Source: Takifugu bimaculatus (taxonomy: Eukaryota > Chordata > Actinopteri > Tetraodontiformes > Tetraodontidae). Taken from it: a stretch of 64,000 nucleotides of DNA. Position numbers and translations under genes: made by a program. Below the pieces are notes generated by a model, which ran no database searches, was not told the origin of the DNA, and saw only the letters and a program-made list of their open reading frames with translations. Within the stretch, counting starts at the first letter, position 1. Each line of letters starts with the position of its first letter. The stretch is taken from NCBI GenBank assembly GCA_004026145.2, contig CP034975.1:11363418-11427417 (forward strand), written 5' to 3'. Positions 60,801 through 64,000 of the stretch are shown here, in pieces.

Positions 60801-61792
60801 AGATTTAACCACAGGCAGTTTGTTACTATGGTTTAAGACATTTTGAAGAACCTGAAAATGTTAAATTAAACAGTGAAATAGTTAAACTCTCAGGTTTCCT
60901 AACTCAAAATCTATTCCCATCAAGTATTAAAGGTAAATTCAGAACACAGCTGTATGATCTGACAAACACTTTTCTGACTGCTTCCATCATACTGCAGCTA
61001 TACAAGCAGTGCAGTGCGCACATCCAAAGTTTTTTGAGACACACCACTGTGGTAAGTATCTCAATAGAATGGTGCTATGAGTGTAAAACAGTGTAGCATG
61101 ATATCATCATCAAACTTGAAAACTAAACATTAGAAGAAGATCTGGTTATGTGTTATAATTTATGAATACATTTAAACAGTGTAAATAATAATTACAATGC
61201 TAAGAACAAATATAGAACAAATAAAAGGATTCAGAAAATTTGGAAGAAAATGAGAACTGCATGTAAGAAAATGTTCTTCAGTCTTAGAAGAAACAGTAAC
61301 AAGTCAGATTGATAAATTTGCAGCAGATCGAATGCTGCTTCATGTTCACACGTGAAACTATACTACACAGATCTGTGCAAACAACATTATTCAGAGTACC
61401 TGAGAGACTCCATTAGTGGTTGTCAGTTTTTTGACAAAGCTTTGTTTGTTGGGGCAAGGACAGTAGGGTTTCATACAATATTTTTCCCTCAAAGTGTGCA
61501 TTGTTTTCACAAGCTCTGTCAGTACTGAACATAAAACAGATGAAAAATTAGATTGATTCAGTCCAAATACATTCTAGAAAAATATGAGGTTAATTTAGCA
61601 ATTCTATGCAAATAAAATGCATGTGAAAATACAGCATAATGTATATTGTGGATGTGAATATAAAAAGCAGACATCTACAGAAGGATCTTGTGTGTAGTGT
61701 ACCTGTACCAGGAATGACCTGTGTTGGCATCAAGTGTTTGTGATCATGGGGTTGACCTTTCACACACTTCAACCAACTGTAGAGTTCCTTAT
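33835..61792 (-). CDS. jmjd1c: JmjC domain-containing 1C (KDM3-family chromatin regulator), last 13 coding exons
   Basis: KDM3-family nuclear protein acting on histone H3K9 methylation and as a co-regulator. Exons in coding order: 61703-61792, 61400-61524, 60626-60851, 60301-60521, 59717-60067, 59456-59624, 59257-59347, 46932-47062, 39258-39380, 36767-36906, 36228-36404, 35798-35929 and 33835-33915 (TGA). All are GT-AG with consistent phases, giving about 684 codons. Landmarks: a cysteine cluster 'YCMKPYCPCPNKQSF' (exon 61400-61524); the LxxLL motif 'LRDLL' (exon 60301-60521); 'WKMFRECWKQGQPVLVSGIH' across the next junction; the JmjC Fe(II) ligand pair H-x-E in 'TANLHLEVSD' (exon 39258-39380); and the distal ligand His in 'IPAGAMHQ' (exon 36228-36404). 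'INDFVSPEH' and 'NYEDKLQVKN' near the end favour JMJD1C over KDM3A/B. The zinc finger and N-terminal half lie beyond the right edge. The gene converges on cyp26a1. Confidence 0.93.
34504..35535. mobile_element. PIF/Harbinger (ISL2EU-like) element, decayed
   Basis: The ends are inverted repeats: 'gggtctcattcatgaaac' at the left and 'gtttcattaatgagaccc' at the right. This type of terminus is known from ISL2EU-group Harbinger elements. About 1.0 kb, with no intact transposase frame. It lies in the last intron of jmjd1c. Confidence 0.6.
37020..37165 (+). repeat. SINE-like remnant
   Basis: 'agagcactgccaagttaccc', 'cgagcagggtaccaaatc' and 'catctgggataggctt' followed by 'ccatgaccca' match the body of a common fish short repeat related to the tail at 6440. 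Diverged. Confidence 0.45.
37166..39257. other. jmjd1c intron sequence
   Basis: AT-rich, with no gene and no repeat that I can name. Confidence 0.4.
40540..41171 (+). mobile_element. Ty3/gypsy solo LTR split by an L2 tail
   Basis: The left part (40540-40664) shows 'gcatggtagattcacctggg' and 'ctggtgactgtcacatctgc', matching the LTRs near 30600. The right part (40894-41171) ends with 'ttacgagtcccgcctgac', typical of the 3' end of these LTRs. No internal region follows: a pogo element starts at 41174. Confidence 0.6.
40665..40893 (+). mobile_element. L2 LINE 3' end inserted in gypsy LTR
   Basis: CT-rich tract, 'ccggccatcagcaggaggg', terminal block 'ctgtaaagcgcctagaaac' and a GATTT-type tail. 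The LTR continues on both sides. Confidence 0.8.
41174..42434 (+). mobile_element. Pogo/Tigger-like DNA transposon, internally deleted
   Basis: Inverted ends 'ccttattttcacgactataa' and its complement at 42410-42434, next to TA on the left. A transposase remnant on + has an N-terminal helix-turn-helix/CENPB-type region ('FRFMRRRHLSIRARTTVAQR', 41720-41775) and 'HITNMDEIPLTFYIPL' (41850). It then jumps to the C-terminal part 'MTEGEHSFTKT' (42002) and the acidic tail ending 'FDDFVAEQ' (42283). The DDE catalytic core between them is missing. Frameshifts occur near 41480 and 42000. Confidence 0.8.
42437..44850 (+). mobile_element. Ty3/gypsy retrotransposon with both LTRs, decayed
   Basis: LTR-like segments near 42500-42662 and 44680-44843 share 'ggttcaca(t/c)tggtgac/tggc' and 'atctgcact(c/t)..atcatgac' blocks. 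Between them pol is readable on + with stops: RT 'CLDYRDLNEITIKNKHPL' (43215), 'LNNAPAVFQAPVNDVLRD' (43430), motif C changed to 'YLGD' (43508; normally YLDD) and RNase H 'EASDNGVGAVLSQ' (43705). Gag, protease and most of integrase are not recognisable. Confidence 0.75.
44851..46931. other. jmjd1c intron sequence, unassigned
   Basis: Frames on both strands around 45590-45993 are open for about 130 codons without a recognisable domain. Probably old retroelement debris, but the family is not identified. Confidence 0.35.
47341..48514 (-). mobile_element. Second pogo/Tigger-type family, decayed copy
   Basis: Inverted ends 'taaattctggacta' and 'tagtccagaattta'. On minus at about 48010-47800 the C-terminal transposase segment reads 'WSRVKTSTLTNGFRKAGLM', then an acidic tail with 'ILRMFNSDTEVEDSDGFSA' and a stop, parallel to the acidic tail of the element at 41174. 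The catalytic core is absent. Confidence 0.7.
48045..48200 (-). mobile_element. LINE 3' tail (Rex1-like) inside pogo element
   Basis: 'tcaagattcaagatttactttat' and 'tagggaaattga' match the terminus of the Rex1 fragment at 17364. Only about 150 bp are present. Confidence 0.55.
49432..50911 (-). mobile_element. Rex1-type LINE, near-complete 5' end, internal deletion
   Basis: It starts at the minus-strand leader (ends at 50911) with the endonuclease 'LVIFLGDFNKGNLTQ', 'NTLDHCYTTV' and 'ALGQSDHVMVHLLPTYRQKL', jumps near 50060 to the RT C-terminus 'FYTAIIESILTSSITIWCVA' and 'LRRAGRIVADPSHPG', and ends in a GGATAA-type tail. The RT core is deleted. Flanks TGAATGCAT (49423-49431) and TGAAGCAT (50912-50919) look like an imperfect target duplication. 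Confidence 0.85.
51392..51978 (+). mobile_element. Solo LTR, 587 bp, perfect 5-bp target duplication
   Basis: It starts TGTTAG and ends CTAACA (inverted TG...CA termini) and is flanked on both sides by CCAAT (51387-51391 and 51979-51983). A polyadenylation signal 'caataaaag' near 51826 on + suggests + orientation, with the U3/R/U5 order expected for a retroviral or gypsy-type LTR. No internal coding region remains, consistent with LTR-LTR recombination. It sits within the hAT transposase frame. Confidence 0.85.
52765..55343 (-). mobile_element. L2-clade LINE with endonuclease end and RT
   Basis: On minus: endonuclease C-terminus 'TLDLVLTYGVEVEHV' with the catalytic 'SDHSL' (about 55210), linker (to 54645), RT 'NYQPISNLPFISKILEKVVV' (54290), motif A 'LLDLSAVFDAVDHSIL' (54060), the C-terminal block 'LASLHWLPIKFRI' (53660) and a 3' end with the conserved terminal block at 52780-52860. 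Several frameshifts. The 5' side stops where a pogo element begins (TA at 55344). Confidence 0.85.
53160..53214 (+). repeat. (GGAGA)n microsatellite in L2 3' UTR
   Basis: About ten units, at the same position as the CTCCT/GTCTC runs of the copies at 11298 and 31436. Confidence 0.93.
55425..55606 (+). mobile_element. L1-clade LINE ORF2 fragment
   Basis: The + frame reads 'YAVNFTPLLKCIYEDLERW' and 'PLLSMLDRISLLKMNILPK', the conserved region after the RT catalytic core in L1 elements. It is cut on the right by a Tc1 element inserted at a TA (55605-55606). Confidence 0.65.
55607..57071 (-). mobile_element. Tc1-like transposon (DD34E), transposase pseudogene, right end lost
   Basis: Left terminus 'cactgctcaaaaaatttaga'. 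The transposase runs on minus from about 56899: paired HTH region ('VAQVVQLLQDGTSINAVARR'), 'SPSTVSRAWGRFQETGSY', the first catalytic Asp in 'LFTDESRFNL' (about 56420), the second in 'LLVHDNARPHVAR' (about 56140) and the Glu in 'PDLNPIEHLWD' (about 56045). A TGA stop near 56480 and a frameshift near 56395 inactivate it. The right inverted terminus is missing: sequence passes into pogo at about 57070. Confidence 0.85.
57868..57998 (-). repeat. Possible tRNA-derived SINE head
   Basis: On minus, an A-box-like 'tagtttagtctttagg' is followed about 30 bases later by a B-box 'ggttcaagccc', the RNA polymerase III promoter spacing of a tRNA. The stem pairing is poor and no clear body or tail follows, so it is more likely a SINE remnant than a tRNA gene. 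Confidence 0.35.
58271..59012. mobile_element. Non-autonomous DNA element (hAT-like MITE)
   Basis: Left end 'ggctatgtttacactgcagg' and right end, read in reverse, 'ggctacatccacattgctgt' form imperfect inverted termini. The internal 'cagatttgggtcagatttga' words are common in fish MITEs of this type. No transposase. Confidence 0.5.
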
Positions 61793-62199
61793 CTGAATAT
61801 GTAGATGGAGAGATCAGTCATACATGTTCATAGATATATATTGCATGTTATTTTCTATAGAAATATGTCAAATTATTAAGAGTAAGTTAAAGTTTGACAT
61901 TGAATTATCTCTATAACAATATCATTTAACTTAAAAATTCCTGGTTAACAGATGAGTAACTTCAGTCTAAAGGAGCAATAGCAGTAATTGATGGCAACAA
62001 TAAGGCAACATGTACAGGGGAAATGCAGTGATCCAACAATAAAATACTATAGGTTATAATGGCTGAAACCCAGTCAATGGCTGACAGCTATGACTAGAGA
62101 GCTGCAAGAGGCCTTAAAGGATATGGAGTCAATACTACAGTTGGCTCAACACCCCATTTTAGAGGGGCCTGGGAGATACTGTAGATATGGTCAGTCAAG

Positions 62200-62465
62200 T
62201 CAGCACTTCAAGTGATCCTTAAAGACCAGGTTGTACTAGTTCTGTTGACTGCACTGATTGAAGTGGAATTAAAAGCCTCATCATATATCAGCAATCATGA
62301 CAATATCAAGCCAAATCTTCTGTTAATGGGGCGTTGGGATGCCCCTCTCCTTGAAGGCTCAAGCAAACTACTTGGCAGCAGGAGAAGGAGGCAAATTCAA
62401 ATCATTCCTAATAATTTCTGGAACAAGTACAAATTTGGGCAGCCTCCTACAGTTAATATTTAGTT
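62200..62465 (+). mobile_element. BEL/Pao integrase C-terminal fragment
   Basis: The + frame reads 'LTALIEVE', 'IKPNLLLMGRWDAPLLEG' and 'SSKLLGSRRRRQ', then 'NNFWNKY', the conserved C-terminal integrase blocks of BEL/Pao. It is the same region as in the element at 2570 but a different copy. Confidence 0.65.
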
Positions 62466-62519
62466 TTAATATGACTATATTCTTTGCTGCTTAGTGATGG
62501 AACATGAAAACAGACATCA

Positions 62520-63075
62520 CTCTGAAAGGTGGTCAGGATAGTGGACTCTACAACCATGTGGTCTCTTGGAAAAGTGACCATGTCACACTCTGCTCCAGCC
62601 CATGGACTCAGTACTTTTCCACTGCCCTGCTCACACCACACCCTCTGATCACCACACCCACTCTCAGTCACTGATCACACACCTGCTCTCACTCATCAAT
62701 CAGCTCACCTACCAGTATATATTCTCCAGCCTCACACTCAATCGGTGCCAGATTGTTCTCTGCAATGCAAGACCTTCCAGCGTTTACCTGCCTGTCTTCC
62801 TGGTATTGACCCTGCCTGTGTACTACCTGCCTGTTCTACCTGACCCCCGGTAAATTAACTCTGTCTTCTGTTTTGACCACAAGCTCAGCCAGTCTCCCTC
62901 TGGATTGTTTGCCTGATTCTGCCAGCCTCCCGGTTACTGAACTTTTGCCTGCCTCGACCAAGTCCACTGCCCCGCCCTCGAACTGTTTTTTGTGTGCCAG
63001 ATTGCAGTTAATAAACCTGTTAACTGATCATCAGTTCATTGCCTGTTTTGTACTGCACTTGGGTCCATACCATAC
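62520..63075 (+). mobile_element. Probable LTR (gypsy- or BEL-type), degenerate
   Basis: Ser/Pro/Thr-type low-complexity sequence rich in 'cctgcctg' words, a polyadenylation signal-like 'ttaataaacc' at about 63010, and an end 'actgcacttgggtccatacc', like the termini of the LTRs near 41150 and 44810. The boundaries are approximate. Confidence 0.5.
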
Positions 63076-63609
63076 CTGTCACAGACCAAGGTGTTTCTGG
63101 GAGCATATGGTTTGCACAAGTAGGACCATACTTTTGCCCCATGGCCAAACTGGTTGTGCTGCCTAAGATGGCAGGTGACATATATTACAACTTTGTTGAC
63201 AACTATAAGCTCTCAGGGAAGCATCTTTTTATGATTTTGTTTTTAATCTGATACGCATTGTCAGCTGTGACGTGATCAGGTGTTATTTTTACTGTCTCTT
63301 ACAGCTGCTTCCAAAGAATTTCCAATCAAATAAATCTAGTACCTATACAAACAAGGTGTAGATACATCTCAAAGATGATCAATAGAAAGTTTCATAGCAA
63401 AGCATTTGAATACTAGTAAATATATATATTTTTTATTTTGCAATAAATCTGCAGGCAAAAAAAATCAAAATTTATGCTTTCACTTTGGCATGCTGGCAAT
63501 TGTGAGAGGATTCATGAGAACATGAGAATTCATGTACATGTGAATTCATGTACATGTCTTTTTAAAGCACAACAATCACATTCAAACTGAAGTGTTTGTT
63601 TAACCTGTA

Positions 63610-63890
63610 CAAGAATACATGTGCAATAATGACTGTTCAATAAGACAAGTTAAACTTGCACAATAATATATGCATTTGTAATAATGACTTTTTTCCAAAT
63701 TTGTGGTATCGCATAATCACAGCTCCAACTCCTATTGTATACAGCTCTTCTGTACTGTGTACATCTGCATTCACTACTCTGTGTATCCTATACCTGTACT
63801 CTTCCTTTTTTTTGTGTAACTGTATTCCTTGCTGCTGCAACATTAGAGATTCTCCCATTGTGGAATGAATAAAGTATCTTATCTTTTAAT
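63610..63890 (+). mobile_element. LINE 3' UTR tail (Rex/CR1-like)
   Basis: It ends with 'ctcccattgtggaatgaata' followed by 'aagtatcttatctt', a recurrent 3' terminus of fish LINEs. No coding part. Confidence 0.5.
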
Positions 63891-64000
63891 TTTAACATAA
63901 GGCTGCAACATAAAATGCAAAAAGGTAAAGGGTGTGAAAACTGTCCAATCTACATGTAAATGGGACTGTAAAACCAAGTGAAATGCACTGTGTACAGGGA

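Noticed and set aside
62602..63166. Pro- and Ser-rich frames resembling a secreted or mucin-like protein
   Set aside because: The sequence matches the composition and terminus of an LTR. The frames are by-products.

Overview
The window is nuclear DNA from a ray-finned (teleost-type) fish. The evidence is a set of multi-exon vertebrate genes in the order exoc6, cyp26a1, jmjd1c, an AT-rich background, and a fish-style repeat load (L2, Rex1, Tx1 and L1 LINEs; BEL/Pao and Ty3/gypsy LTR elements; Tc1, pogo, hAT and Harbinger-like DNA transposons; many microsatellites). No prokaryotic, organellar or free viral sequence was seen.

Layout. (1) 1-8116: the 3' end of exoc6 on + (last four coding exons, 5110-8116). 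Its intron to the left holds an L2 LINE and a decayed BEL/Pao element. A probable exoc6 3' UTR runs to about 9.6 kb. (2) 10.7-19.4 kb: an intergenic repeat block made of L2 3' ends with CTC-rich microsatellites, a Tx1-clade LINE on the minus strand, and a long L2 copy split by a Rex1 fragment. (3) 19.4-24.65 kb: cyp26a1 on +, complete in seven exons (488 codons), with TATA box, GC box, a perfect DR5 retinoic-acid response element just upstream and a second DR5-like site about 1.1 kb upstream. (4) 24.65-33.1 kb: intergenic, with Rex1, L2 and gypsy remnants and a hAT element bounded by inverted repeats of about 300 bp. (5) 33.1-61.8 kb: the 3' half of jmjd1c on minus (13 coding exons, about 684 codons, including the JmjC catalytic domain). 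Two of its introns (39.4-46.9 kb and 47.1-59.3 kb) are swollen by nested transposons.

Functional picture. cyp26a1 encodes the retinoic-acid 4-hydroxylase that clears retinoic acid, and its promoter carries the elements expected for feedback induction by retinoic acid. exoc6 (exocyst vesicle tethering) lies upstream in the same orientation. jmjd1c (JmjC chromatin regulator) converges on cyp26a1 tail to tail. In tetrapods CYP26C1 lies between EXOC6 and CYP26A1; no trace of it was found here.

No previously undescribed system with strong support was found. The most unusual structures are the hAT element whose left arm carries an antisense copy of the transposase's last codons, two pogo copies with what looks like the same internal deletion, and a hAT transposase gene broken by a Rex1 LINE and a solo LTR with a perfect 5-bp target-site duplication.
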